From Lysobacter auxotrophicus (GTDB lineage Bacteria; Pseudomonadota; Gammaproteobacteria; Xanthomonadales; Xanthomonadaceae), in contig NZ_AP027041.1 in assembly GCF_027924565.1 (NCBI RefSeq), forward strand, positions 3,658,001 through 3,722,000: DNA of 64,000 nucleotides. Reading direction: 5' to 3'. Of the stretch, positions 35,087-43,658 are shown piece by piece. Position numbers and translations under genes: made by a program. Numbering within the stretch: position 1 is the first letter of the stretch; every line of letters begins with the position of its first letter. The notes beneath the pieces are model-generated. The model was not told the origin of the DNA. It did no database searches and worked only from the letters and a program-made list of their open reading frames with translations.

Positions 35087-37609
35087 TCAGCCAATATCCA
35101 CAGGAACGCCAACAGCCGGAACCGGAATCTGGGCAAGGATGGGCGTGTACAAGTCGACCTCCATGTTCTCTGCCACCTCTAGAGTGACCACCAAGGCGTA
35201 TCGGACGGTCTTATTCGGCTGACCTGCGCCTTTCCAGTCTTTCCACCACCCTCCGACTGGGAATACGGCGATATGGGATTTCTCCGCGAGCTCCGCCGCT
35301 GTCCCCATCCACACGTCCGAATGGATAGAGCCTCGGGATTGGAGCTTCGTTCCAAGGAACCAGCCGGCCGAATCGGGATCCCTAAAGGCCCCGTGCTCAT
35401 CCTCTCCATTCTCGGCGGCCGCCTCCCGCTCAAGGAGGTTGATGCGCTGATTGAACTCCTCGGCCAACTCCGTGGCTCCCTTTACCGCGAATCGAAGCCC
35501 ATGTGACTGGTAGCGGAACTTGCTCTGCCAACCCCGTTGACTAGGATTTGGGTCCACGAAGTGCGAGAGCGTTATGCGCAGTGCGACGGTTGCCTCGCCC
35601 AAGGCTTGCAGCGCGGCGGCCGGCCAAGGAAGCTCGTGCAGATTGATCGTGTTGAGTCTGATGTTGGATCCATCGACACGGTACGGCTTAATGGTCTCCT
35701 GGAGAACCAACGTAGGCCTGGTGGCTGTCGACTCAAGGGAGTTGTCCGGGCTAATGGCGCCAAAACCGTAGCGCTTCAGCAGGTTCAACTTGTGCCGCAT
35801 GAGTCGAACGAGCGGCAGCTGCGCCAACATCGCGGGCGTGTACCGGGCGCCGTGGATGACCAACGCTCGTAGCGTTTCGGGCCAATAGTCTGGGTACCGG
35901 TCCGATAACCTGGCACAAAGCCTGGCCACTTCGGCGGTCGCGGCGCTTGTATCCCCTGTTTCCGTTAGCAACGCCGTCGCCATTTCGTGTGAGGTCGACA
36001 GCAAGCGAAGGTTTTCTGGTCCGACGATTACGTGGATCCCGGCGTCTAAACAGCCGTTTCCGCCCTCGGCGACCACGTCGGGTTTGTACGGCCAGTTGGT
36101 CCTTGGCCACATCAACGATGTCGATGATGAAGGCGACAAGCCTCCGCCGGTGGCGATCGCCTGGAAGGACGGATATTCGTCTTGATCGAAGTCGGTTAGA
36201 TAGGTGCAGGCACCAACCGTAATCGCGTTCCAGGACTGACCTGGATTTTCTACCGGCGACAGATCATTGATTGCCGGATAGTTGTTCCAGTCTGGCCATC
36301 CAACGTTTCCAGAAGACAGGACGAATAAGCGGGGTTTGCTCTGTGCTTCCTCGCTCTCATCATCAACCACCTCGGGCGCACCGAACGCCAATCGGTCAAT
36401 GGTCGCAGACCATTCTGACGGAGAGCCCGTAGTCTTCCCAATGGACGTCGTCATCATCGCGAATGTGCGGCGACGATTGGGATACGGATCCTCTACGGCC
36501 CTTGTCGCCTGTTCTGTAATCCATCCATACAGGTGCGGGGGATTCTCCCCATCTGGCGGCAGAATCTTGACGGATTCCAAGCGATGCGCGATCTGATAGG
36601 CCTGAGTCGATGCCAACGGGTCCACCAGATTGCCGTGCAGCACAAGTCCGGCCATCTGCGTTCCGTGGCCATGATGATCTGTGCGACGCCATGCAGGCTG
36701 CAGCGCATGCAGGTCGTCGTCCGCCAGCCCATGCCTGAGAAGAGGATGTCCGTTATTGACGCCCGTATCGAGCAACGCAACGTACGGGGCCCCCTCGCTC
36801 TCGCCGTGCGTCGTGCGCGCGGCGAGATCATTCACCCACTCGGCTTGCTCAGCAGGATTCAGCTGTGACAAGAAGAACTCGGCCGTGGGTGCGACGCTGC
36901 GGATCTCGGCCACGGCGTCCAACAGCTCGATAGCCTGTTCGAGCATTTCTCGCACCGCGCGTGCTGCAATGACTACGCGACCCGGAAAAGGCACGAAGCC
37001 CGGCTCTACCTCGATACCGAGCTGTTGTGCGAGGCCAGCGAAACGATCGCGAGTAACCAACGGTCCCTCACGCAACTCTCTGAGCCACAACTGAAACCAC
37101 CTGACCTCGCCGGCAGGCGGAGCCTCAGAGACATCTGTCCAGAGCTCGTCGAAGGCAGCCTTCCGAACGTTCTCGATGACATTAACCAGCGCCGCATTTT
37201 TCGGCCTGTTGAATCGTGTGTCTTGCTCCAAGTACTCGGTTATCCGACTGACGAATGCTGTCAGGTGCCCGTCAGGAACAAACACCACCACAAGGTCGGA
37301 GGTATTCCCTTCCGCAACATTGAGAACTTCGATCCCTTCCCGACGCCACTCCAGCTTCTTGTAGTCGAGGAATCCCTTGGGAGAGATTTCGAGCACGATG
37401 GACATGCCCTGCTGGGGCAAATTTCTGTCCGCGCGGAGCTGCGTGAGCTCAGCTTCTCGCCGCGTTAGTTCGGCAAACTGCCGGAGCAGCCTCTGGCCAT
37501 GGGTCGCCCGATCCCTCGGGGGCGGGGGTGGCTGCTGTACTGTCAGGGTCGACCGAAAAGGCCGCGCGTCCGCAGAATCGACGATTCGAAGGTGATCTAA
37601 CTCTGGCAT
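35087..37609 (-). CDS. Subtilisin-like serine protease (IetS-like)
   Basis: The 840-residue protein has a subtilase domain with the catalytic triad in order: D281 (LLDTGVNNGH), H315 (HGHGTQMAG) and S555 (GDTSAATAEVA), plus the oxyanion N435 (LSSGNVG). No signal peptide is visible, so it acts in the cytoplasm. N-terminal ~260 residues and C-terminal ~250 residues are family-specific. It follows an AAA ATPase gene with a 29-bp gap, matching the ietAS arrangement of AAA ATPase plus subtilase known as a plasmid stability and anti-phage pair. That identity is an inference from architecture. Confidence 0.85.
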   Translation of the reverse strand: MPELDHLRIVDSADARPFRSTLTVQQPPPPPRDRATHGQRLLRQFAELTRREAELTQLRADRNLPQQGMSIVLEISPKGFLDYKKLEWRREGIEVLNVAEGNTSDLVVVFVPDGHLTAFVSRITEYLEQDTRFNRPKNAALVNVIENVRKAAFDELWTDVSEAPPAGEVRWFQLWLRELREGPLVTRDRFAGLAQQLGIEVEPGFVPFPGRVVIAARAVREMLEQAIELLDAVAEIRSVAPTAEFFLSQLNPAEQAEWVNDLAARTTHGESEGAPYVALLDTGVNNGHPLLRHGLADDDLHALQPAWRRTDHHGHGTQMAGLVLHGNLVDPLASTQAYQIAHRLESVKILPPDGENPPHLYGWITEQATRAVEDPYPNRRRTFAMMTTSIGKTTGSPSEWSATIDRLAFGAPEVVDDESEEAQSKPRLFVLSSGNVGWPDWNNYPAINDLSPVENPGQSWNAITVGACTYLTDFDQDEYPSFQAIATGGGLSPSSSTSLMWPRTNWPYKPDVVAEGGNGCLDAGIHVIVGPENLRLLSTSHEMATALLTETGDTSAATAEVARLCARLSDRYPDYWPETLRALVIHGARYTPAMLAQLPLVRLMRHKLNLLKRYGFGAISPDNSLESTATRPTLVLQETIKPYRVDGSNIRLNTINLHELPWPAAALQALGEATVALRITLSHFVDPNPSQRGWQSKFRYQSHGLRFAVKGATELAEEFNQRINLLEREAAAENGEDEHGAFRDPDSAGWFLGTKLQSRGSIHSDVWMGTAAELAEKSHIAVFPVGGWWKDWKGAGQPNKTVRYALVVTLEVAENMEVDLYTPILAQIPVPAVGVPVDIG

Positions 37610-37638
37610 GACCCTTACAGGCCATGAGAGCCTGTCCC

Positions 37639-38631
37639 TTAGCTGAGTTTCACCGGGCCAAGGCTAGCAGAACGTTCTGCCAAGTGCTGAAGCACGCTTT
37701 CCTCCGTCGCGTAATCCCGATGCTCCAAGACCGCATCCTTCATGGCGTCCTGGCATGCGCGCACGATGTCGGAGTGAGACAAGCCTCGAGCGGCGGACAC
37801 CATACGCCGGGGATCCAGGACCGGGGGCGTCAGCAGCGCCAGGCTGTTCTTGAGCAGGTGAGCGATCTCATCATCATCGGGCGCGCGGTAGCGAATGACG
37901 TCGTCAAATCGACGAAACAACGCGCTATCCAGGGAGTCGCCGTGGTTCGTCGCTGCCACTATCAAACTTTCTGACGAATCCTGCTCAATGAGCTGCAGAA
38001 ACATGTTGAGCGTACGACGCATCTCTGCGACGTCGTGCTGGGTTCCACGCTGCAATCCGAGCGAATCGAATTCATCGAATAGATATACGCCTCGCGTGGT
38101 CTTCAAGGACTCGAAGACCAGACGAAGCTTGGAGGCGCTTTCGCCCATGAATTTGGTAATCAGGCTGTCAAAGCGCGCAATGAAGAGAGGTAATCTCAGC
38201 TCCGTTGCCAAGACGCTGGCGGTAAGCGTCTTCCCCGTACCCGGAGGCCCCATCAGCAGCAATTTCCGGCGTGGCGACAAGCCGTGGCCGGTAAGTCGTT
38301 CGTGCTGACGCTGCTCATTTAGAACGCGCTCGAGCTTTGCTCGAACCTCGGGCGACACGACCATCTCAGACAAATGATGGCTGGGGTACTGCACGGTAAG
38401 TAGTTCCGCCAGATCGCCCTTTGGTTGGGCCAGCGGAACGGGGCGGGAGCTTGGCTTCGCGAATTGTTTCGCCTTGGCGGCGTCAATGAGCGCGCGCAAT
38501 TCCGCGGCAAGCCGCGTATGTCCGCGCTGCGCCTCATCGGCCGCCATCTGGAGTGCGACCGAGAAGAATTGCGCGTCTTCTTCGCCTGCGTAGGCGCGCA
38601 GAAGCGCTTTGAGTTGGTCTGCACGCGCCAT
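37639..38631 (-). CDS. AAA ATPase (IetA-like)
   Basis: The 330-residue protein has Walker A GPPGTGKT (128-135), Walker B YLFDEFDSL (183-191), a sensor AATNHGDSLD and an Arg finger region FRRFDD. It resembles FtsH/spastin-type AAA proteins, with an N-terminal helical domain. Beside a subtilase gene it fits IetA, which controls the protease. The gene starts 94 bp from a divergent HTH gene, so the two probably share a regulatory region. Confidence 0.87.
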   Translation of the reverse strand: MARADQLKALLRAYAGEEDAQFFSVALQMAADEAQRGHTRLAAELRALIDAAKAKQFAKPSSRPVPLAQPKGDLAELLTVQYPSHHLSEMVVSPEVRAKLERVLNEQRQHERLTGHGLSPRRKLLLMGPPGTGKTLTASVLATELRLPLFIARFDSLITKFMGESASKLRLVFESLKTTRGVYLFDEFDSLGLQRGTQHDVAEMRRTLNMFLQLIEQDSSESLIVAATNHGDSLDSALFRRFDDVIRYRAPDDDEIAHLLKNSLALLTPPVLDPRRMVSAARGLSHSDIVRACQDAMKDAVLEHRDYATEESVLQHLAERSASLGPVKLS

Positions 38632-38702
38632 GGGAGTCTCCTAGGCGAATAGTACGGGAAACCTCCCACAACCCCAGTGGGGTGCGGCTTGTGCTTTTAT
38701 AG

Positions 38703-38714
38703 CACACCTGTGTG
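38703..38714. promoter_or_regulatory. Palindrome in the divergent ietA-like/HTH promoter region
   Basis: CACACCTGTGTG is a perfect 12-bp palindrome 11 bp before the HTH gene ATG, near the TGCTTTTATAGCA segment that could hold -10 and -35 elements. It is a plausible operator for the HTH protein. Confidence 0.4.
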
Positions 38715-38725
38715 ATAGTAGCAAT

Positions 38726-39049
38726 ATGGCTTACGCGTTTCCGACCTCTCAACGAGAACTTCTGATCGCAGCGCGCGGGGGGGCAACCCAAGCGGAGTTT
38801 GCGAAGCGGCTTGGCGTCGACCGTAGCTGCCTGTCTCGCTATGAGACCGAGCAATTGGGAGCGCCGACCTCAGTGTTGAACTACTGCCTTAAAGCCGTCG
38901 CCGAGCTCCATTTGGGCGTCGAAAATGGCTCCGGCGTGCAACTCGCTCTTGCCCATGTCAGAAGGGCCGCCGACACACTGGAACAAGCTGCAAAGAATGA
39001 AGCGCAACGTTTTGCGACAAAGCGCGTTCGGCCTGCTAGTAGGTCCTGA
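38726..39049 (+). CDS. Xre-like HTH regulator
   Basis: The 107-residue protein has an N-terminal helix-turn-helix: TQAEFAKRLGVDRSCLSRYE (~residues 21-40) and a C-terminal helical region. It is divergent from the AAA/subtilase pair and probably represses that operon; this is inferred from position. Confidence 0.75.
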   Translation: MAYAFPTSQRELLIAARGGATQAEFAKRLGVDRSCLSRYETEQLGAPTSVLNYCLKAVAELHLGVENGSGVQLALAHVRRAADTLEQAAKNEAQRFATKRVRPASRS

Positions 39050-39417
39050 AGTGACCCACTTCGGTGAGTTTCGTGCGGCGGGTCGCACAGGTTGCGACTT
39101 GAAAGGTGCTCTGCCTGACGGTTAGGCGCCATTGGCCCATCGTCTTGGACTGGGATTGTGCGGCGCCCTAGGCTGGGCATGTTCGGCGCAGGTAGGGGCG
39201 ACGGCCCGGAGCGGGCAGTCAGTGGTCCGTCAAACTTTCGATCATCGGTTGTATACCTCGGCCTAGAATGGTCGAGGTGCGCCCAGGAGAAAGCCGTTCG
39301 CCTACTTTGCCCCCTTTGTTGCCGCCCTGCGTAGAATCGGACTAGCACAATCACCTCGCCTGAAGCCGCACGTGAACGAACACCTCCCATCGCCGGGTTT
39401 GACCACTATCGCCGGCG
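39050..39417. other. Intergenic stretch, no gene seen
   Basis: A 368-bp segment between the HTH gene and the next plus-strand gene shows only short shadow frames. The part from 39240 to 39290 contains AT-rich bits (TTGTATAC, TAGAAT) that may be promoter elements. Confidence 0.4.
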
Positions 39418-40125
39418 ATGCGCACTGTGTCCCTTGAGAGCATGGGCCCGACGCCGAAGGTCGCGCCCGCCACGGCTAACCCCTTGGCGTCCGCGCTGGA
39501 CGTCTCGGGACAGCTCGCCGCTCTGATCGGTGCGGCGTGGGAGTCGACGTCGGCGTTCACCGACGCCCGGCATCGCGCCGCCCAAGGGCTGTGCGCGATC
39601 TCGTTGCATCACGGCCAGGCCGTGCTGTCGCTGCTGCCCGTGCTGCCGGCTTCTGCCATCGTGTTGATGCGTCCGCAGTACGAAGCCCTGGTGCGCGCCG
39701 TCTGGGCTATGCACGTGGCTCCCGAAACACAGTTGCAGCGCCTGGTCGCCCCGCTGACGCTCGAAAGCCAGCAGGCTGCCAAGAAGCTGCCCGGCGTACC
39801 GGAGATGCTGGAAAAACTGGAGGCCTCGGGACCGCGCGGCGCGGCCACGTTACTCGGACGAGCACGCGAGCGCCTCAACGATGGTCTGAATTCCTTCGTG
39901 CACGGCGGCATTCATCCGTTTGCGCGCCAGCAGGATGGCTACCCGATCGGCCTGCTGATGGACGTGATGAAGAATGGCAATGCGATGGCGATGCTGACGC
40001 TCAACGTGCTGTCAGCGCTTCCGCAACAAGCCGACGCGATAGTGCTGATGCGGGCCTTGTACCAACAGTTCGAAGACGTGCTGCCGACGCTGGAGCCCTC
40101 ACCTGCCACGACCGGAAGCGCCTAA
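39418..40125 (+). CDS. Hypothetical protein, DUF6988-like (235 aa)
   Basis: The product is largely helical, with conserved-looking blocks ALIGAAWESTSAFTDARHR, SLHHGQAVLSLL, LMRPQYEALVRAVWAMH and RLNDGLNSFVHGGIHPF. This pattern is like DUF6988-type proteins, some of which are HEPN-like. The stop overlaps the ATG of the HEPN/Toprim gene (TAATG), so it may be part of the same cassette. The exact start is uncertain. Confidence 0.55.
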   Translation: MRTVSLESMGPTPKVAPATANPLASALDVSGQLAALIGAAWESTSAFTDARHRAAQGLCAISLHHGQAVLSLLPVLPASAIVLMRPQYEALVRAVWAMHVAPETQLQRLVAPLTLESQQAAKKLPGVPEMLEKLEASGPRGAATLLGRARERLNDGLNSFVHGGIHPFARQQDGYPIGLLMDVMKNGNAMAMLTLNVLSALPQQADAIVLMRALYQQFEDVLPTLEPSPATTGSA

Positions 40126-41399
40126 TGGGCACGATGATTTGCCTTGCCCTAGGCAAGCTCGAGGTCGACTGGGGAAAGAACAACTTTTTCTCCGACCACG
40201 GCGCGCTTTTCCAGCCGAGCGATCTCAAGCAAATCCCTACGTACGACGAGGACGAGGACGAGGAGGATCCGGAAGGGGAGCCACTCGTCTTGATGGACCA
40301 AGGGTTTGGCAAACCCTTGCGCCACGTGCGCGATCGGCTGGAGCTGATGGGCTACACGTTGCGCGCCGTAGAGCATCACTACGAGCGCCTGCACCGCATG
40401 CATGGGATGTCGGACAAGCCGATCCCCTTCACTACATTGCGCCGCGCCCTAGCAAAGGTCGATGTCACCAAGGTCAGCGGCAACTACAGCGAGGACTATG
40501 ACCCGGGCGAGTTCGTGCGCAAGGAAATCCTCAAGCGTTTGGCACTGGCCTCGGAACGCCATCACTACTACCAGACAGGCTCGCGACCGGATCACTGGGA
40601 AATCGACCTGCTGCTTGAGAACTTCGGCGCCAACGGCGCGCTGCGGCTGCTCGCTGAAAACCCGGCGAACCTGGATCTGGACGTTACCTGGGATTTCGGA
40701 CCCCTAGTGGATGCAGGGTGGGCAGAGCGCGAGGAGTTTCAGCCGGGGCCGACACCCGAGCAGCGCTTCCTGATCGTCACCGAGGGCAGCTCGGACGCGA
40801 AGATCCTTCAGAAGGCGCTGCAGCTATTGCGCCCTCATATCGCCGACTTCTTCCGCTTCGTGGACATGGAAGAGGGCTATCCCTTCGCCGGCACGGGCAA
40901 CCTGTACCGGTTCACCCAAGGACTGGCTGGCATCGGCATCCTCAACAACACGGTGCTGCTCTACGACAACGATGCCGAAGGCGTCGCCAAGTGGCGCGAC
41001 ACCCAGAAGCTGACGCTGCCGCCGAACATGCGCCCCATGAAGTTGCCGGACCTGAAGGCGCTCAAGCAGGTCATGACGGTGGGGCCGTCAGGGCGTAAGC
41101 GCGCCAACATCAATCAGCGGGCCGCGGCGATCGAGTGCTACCTGGACTTGACGCGACCCGGCTTGCCGGAGCCGGTGGTTCGCTGGGGCCCCTTCAACAA
41201 AGCGTCGGAGACCTATCACGGCGAGCTTGAGCACAAGACGCAGTACATGAAGCATTTCCTCGACCTGCGCGCCGCCGATCCGGCCTACGACGTTTCCAAG
41301 ATCGAGGCCGTGCTGGACGCGATGGTGGCTGAGTGCGTGGCAATCGCCGAACACAACTTCATCGACTCACGAGCCTCGAGATCCGAGCCGTGGAAATAG
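40125..41399 (+). CDS. HEPN/Toprim-associated domain protein
   Basis: The 424-residue protein starts with the ICLALGKLEVDWGKN segment typical of HEPN/Toprim N-terminal domains. The C-terminal half holds a Toprim fold: RFLIVTEGSSDAKIL (the Glu) and VLLYDNDAEG (DxD). Toprim nucleases fused to HEPN-related domains occur in phage-defence systems; activity here is unproven. It begins by a one-base stop/start overlap with the preceding gene. Confidence 0.75.
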   Translation: MGTMICLALGKLEVDWGKNNFFSDHGALFQPSDLKQIPTYDEDEDEEDPEGEPLVLMDQGFGKPLRHVRDRLELMGYTLRAVEHHYERLHRMHGMSDKPIPFTTLRRALAKVDVTKVSGNYSEDYDPGEFVRKEILKRLALASERHHYYQTGSRPDHWEIDLLLENFGANGALRLLAENPANLDLDVTWDFGPLVDAGWAEREEFQPGPTPEQRFLIVTEGSSDAKILQKALQLLRPHIADFFRFVDMEEGYPFAGTGNLYRFTQGLAGIGILNNTVLLYDNDAEGVAKWRDTQKLTLPPNMRPMKLPDLKALKQVMTVGPSGRKRANINQRAAAIECYLDLTRPGLPEPVVRWGPFNKASETYHGELEHKTQYMKHFLDLRAADPAYDVSKIEAVLDAMVAECVAIAEHNFIDSRASRSEPWK

Positions 41400-41509
41400 G
41401 ACATCGGGACGAGCTAACCCGCGAGCAACGGACCGCCTGGGATGCGATGTGCGCTGCCATGGTCCAGGCGATGACCGCTCTGCTCTCCAATCCCTATCCT
41501 GAGACTTAA
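41390..41509 (+). CDS. Small coupled ORF (39 aa, hypothetical)
   Basis: A GTG at 41390 within the end of the HEPN/Toprim gene opens a 39-codon frame ending at TAA. The product contains REQRTAWDAMCAAMVQAM, a short amphipathic helix. It fills the gap before the AbiJ-like gene but has weak support. Confidence 0.3.
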   Translation: MEIGHRDELTREQRTAWDAMCAAMVQAMTALLSNPYPET

Positions 41510-41517
41510 TCCTACCG

Positions 41518-42330
41518 ATGCGGCCCACCCCCTTTTCTCGCCCCACGATCGTTGCCGCCACCGAGCTGCTGGATCGGCACAGCCAGGCGGGCATCAACCG
41601 CGTCGTGATCCGACTCGGGCTGGAAGCCGAGGTCTCATCCAGCAGCGACCTAAGCGTGGGCAAGAAGTGCGCCCTCATCGCCCGTGCAATCGTGCTGCGA
41701 CCCGATCGGGTGCTCGAAACGGTGGATGGGCCGATGACGCTCGGGGAGGCGGTCGTCCGCGAGGCGGTAAAACTCGCGCAGCCGGCCTCGACCGACGACG
41801 CGCATACGGCGTTCCTACGCGGACTGGCGCGCGACGGATTCGTCCTGGTACCTGCCGTCGGCGGGCAGAATGCCTCGATCCGCGCCGCGTTGCCGAACGA
41901 GATCCAGCTGCCGGCCACCGACGACGACGTCCACCACCTACTCCGGCATTTCGGCTTCATCACGCCGCTCGGCCACTTGGACCAGGCGATCGATGCACAC
42001 ACCCGTGGCGACTGGGCCGCCTGCAATGCCCAGCTGCGCTCGTTTCTCGAGGGCTTGTTCGACGACATCGCACGACTCACGTACCCGCAACAGGCCGCCC
42101 AACTAGCGACGTCGGACAATCGGCGCACGTTGCTAGGCAACGAAGGCTTCCTCGACTCGGGCCGAGGCGAGTGGTCGATAGACGGCAAGAACTACGTCAA
42201 CGGTTTGTTCAAGATGCTTCACACCCACGGCTCGCATCCTGGCCTGTCGAACGAGGACCACAGCACCTTCCGCCTACACGTGGTACTGGTGACTGCAGGC
42301 ATGTATCTGCGCCGGTTGTACCGTCCCTGA
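41518..42330 (+). CDS. AbiJ-like protein, possible HEPN C-terminus
   Basis: The 270-residue protein has an N-terminal helical region (VAATELLDRHSQAGINRVVI) and a C-terminal segment with KMLHTHGSHPGLSNEDHSTF, a pattern common in AbiJ-type and related abortive-infection proteins. A role in abortive infection is inference from this and from the neighbours. It lies between the HEPN/Toprim gene and the nuclease-like gene on the same strand. Confidence 0.55.
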   Translation: MRPTPFSRPTIVAATELLDRHSQAGINRVVIRLGLEAEVSSSSDLSVGKKCALIARAIVLRPDRVLETVDGPMTLGEAVVREAVKLAQPASTDDAHTAFLRGLARDGFVLVPAVGGQNASIRAALPNEIQLPATDDDVHHLLRHFGFITPLGHLDQAIDAHTRGDWAACNAQLRSFLEGLFDDIARLTYPQQAAQLATSDNRRTLLGNEGFLDSGRGEWSIDGKNYVNGLFKMLHTHGSHPGLSNEDHSTFRLHVVLVTAGMYLRRLYRP

Positions 42331-42339
42331 CGCAGGCCC

Positions 42340-43578
42340 ATGACCAGCCATCTCAACTTCTTCGTCCCGTTCCAGTCCGCGCCTGCGTGGCACGAGAACC
42401 AGCTCACCCGTGCCCTATTGGTCGTGTTGCGCTACAGCCCGATGGCGCATCAGGCCTGGCTCGAGCGCGTGGCCCCGGGACGCCGGCTGCACGCATTGCC
42501 GCCCGCCGAGTTCGCCACGCAGCGCCAGCGCGTGCTTTCTTCGGGGGAAACGCTGAGGGACGGCGACGCGATCCCGGGCATCAGCGTGTGGCTGGCACCC
42601 GATGCAAAGCAGGTCAACGCCACTCTGGAGGCGTCGGACCGGCAACAGGTGTTGGACGCGATCATCACCTACGGCGGCGAGCTGGTCGTCGTGGTCGAAA
42701 ACAAGATCAGCTGGTGTGATCCGACGGAACAGCCCCATCGTATCAACCTGCACGGGGCCCCAGTCCAATTCGAGGAGCACCCGCGCTCTGTGCCGTGGCA
42801 GGACGTGCTGGCGATGTTCTCCGACTTGGTAGAGCGCGACTTGGTCGCCGGCGCAGAGCGTCTCGTGATCGGAGACTTCCTCGACCTGGTTGAGGCGCAC
42901 TTCCCTACCATCGGTCCGTATTCGACGATCGGCCGCTGCGGCACGAATGCTTTCCGCTTGGAACGGCGCCTGGACGCTGTGCAGGGATTCGCGGTGGCCA
43001 CCGACGAAGGTAAAGCCCAAGGATGGAGAAACATTGATGGCACGCAGAAGATCTTGATGGCCTGGCTCGGCTATCCCAGCGACGTCTCCGCCGTGAGCCT
43101 TCGGATGTATCCGGCTGACACACTTGGACAGGCACGACACTTCTATGCCGATCCGGAGTCCGTGCAAGCCGTGCTCGCGCTTCGGTCGCAGGATTGGCGT
43201 GTCGATCCAAACTTTCATTGGGGCTTCATGGCGCCCGGCTATGCATGGGCGACATCCCCGTGCGCCGTCGAGGACTACTGCGCGTACTGGGTGGAGCACA
43301 TCGGTGGTTCGCGCGAGCTGGCGCGATCTGAGTGGGACAGCTATCTGGCCACGCTGCAGGCCAATCGCATCTTGGACGCATCCGGGAGGGACGCGTTCGA
43401 GCAGGAGTTCGCGGGAAGCCAACGCCAGAAGGCCAGCCCACGGCCGGGTTTGTTCTGTGAGGTCACATGGCCGCTGGCGGAAGCGGCCCGACTGGATGCT
43501 CGAGGGGCCTTTGTAGATGCGGTCAAGCATCGCATCAACCAAATGCTCGCTGCGCTGCGGGCACCACTCCTCGCGTAG
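42340..43578 (+). CDS. Predicted PD-(D/E)XK-type nuclease
   Basis: The 412-residue protein shows a likely PD-(D/E)XK fold: an initial helix WHENQLTRALLVVLRYS with E19 and a core strand ELVVVVENKISW with E120-x-K122. The C-terminal ~200 residues are unrecognised. It starts 9 bp after the AbiJ-like gene, so the three genes read as one cassette. The fold call rests on short motifs and needs structure-based confirmation. Confidence 0.6.
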   Translation: MTSHLNFFVPFQSAPAWHENQLTRALLVVLRYSPMAHQAWLERVAPGRRLHALPPAEFATQRQRVLSSGETLRDGDAIPGISVWLAPDAKQVNATLEASDRQQVLDAIITYGGELVVVVENKISWCDPTEQPHRINLHGAPVQFEEHPRSVPWQDVLAMFSDLVERDLVAGAERLVIGDFLDLVEAHFPTIGPYSTIGRCGTNAFRLERRLDAVQGFAVATDEGKAQGWRNIDGTQKILMAWLGYPSDVSAVSLRMYPADTLGQARHFYADPESVQAVLALRSQDWRVDPNFHWGFMAPGYAWATSPCAVEDYCAYWVEHIGGSRELARSEWDSYLATLQANRILDASGRDAFEQEFAGSQRQKASPRPGLFCEVTWPLAEAARLDARGAFVDAVKHRINQMLAALRAPLLA

Positions 43579-43658
43579 CGATCTCGCGCCGCATCCCAAC
43601 TGGCCGGCGCGAATAGCTCCGCCGATCGACGCGGGCCAAGGAAGGCTCTGCGATGCGC

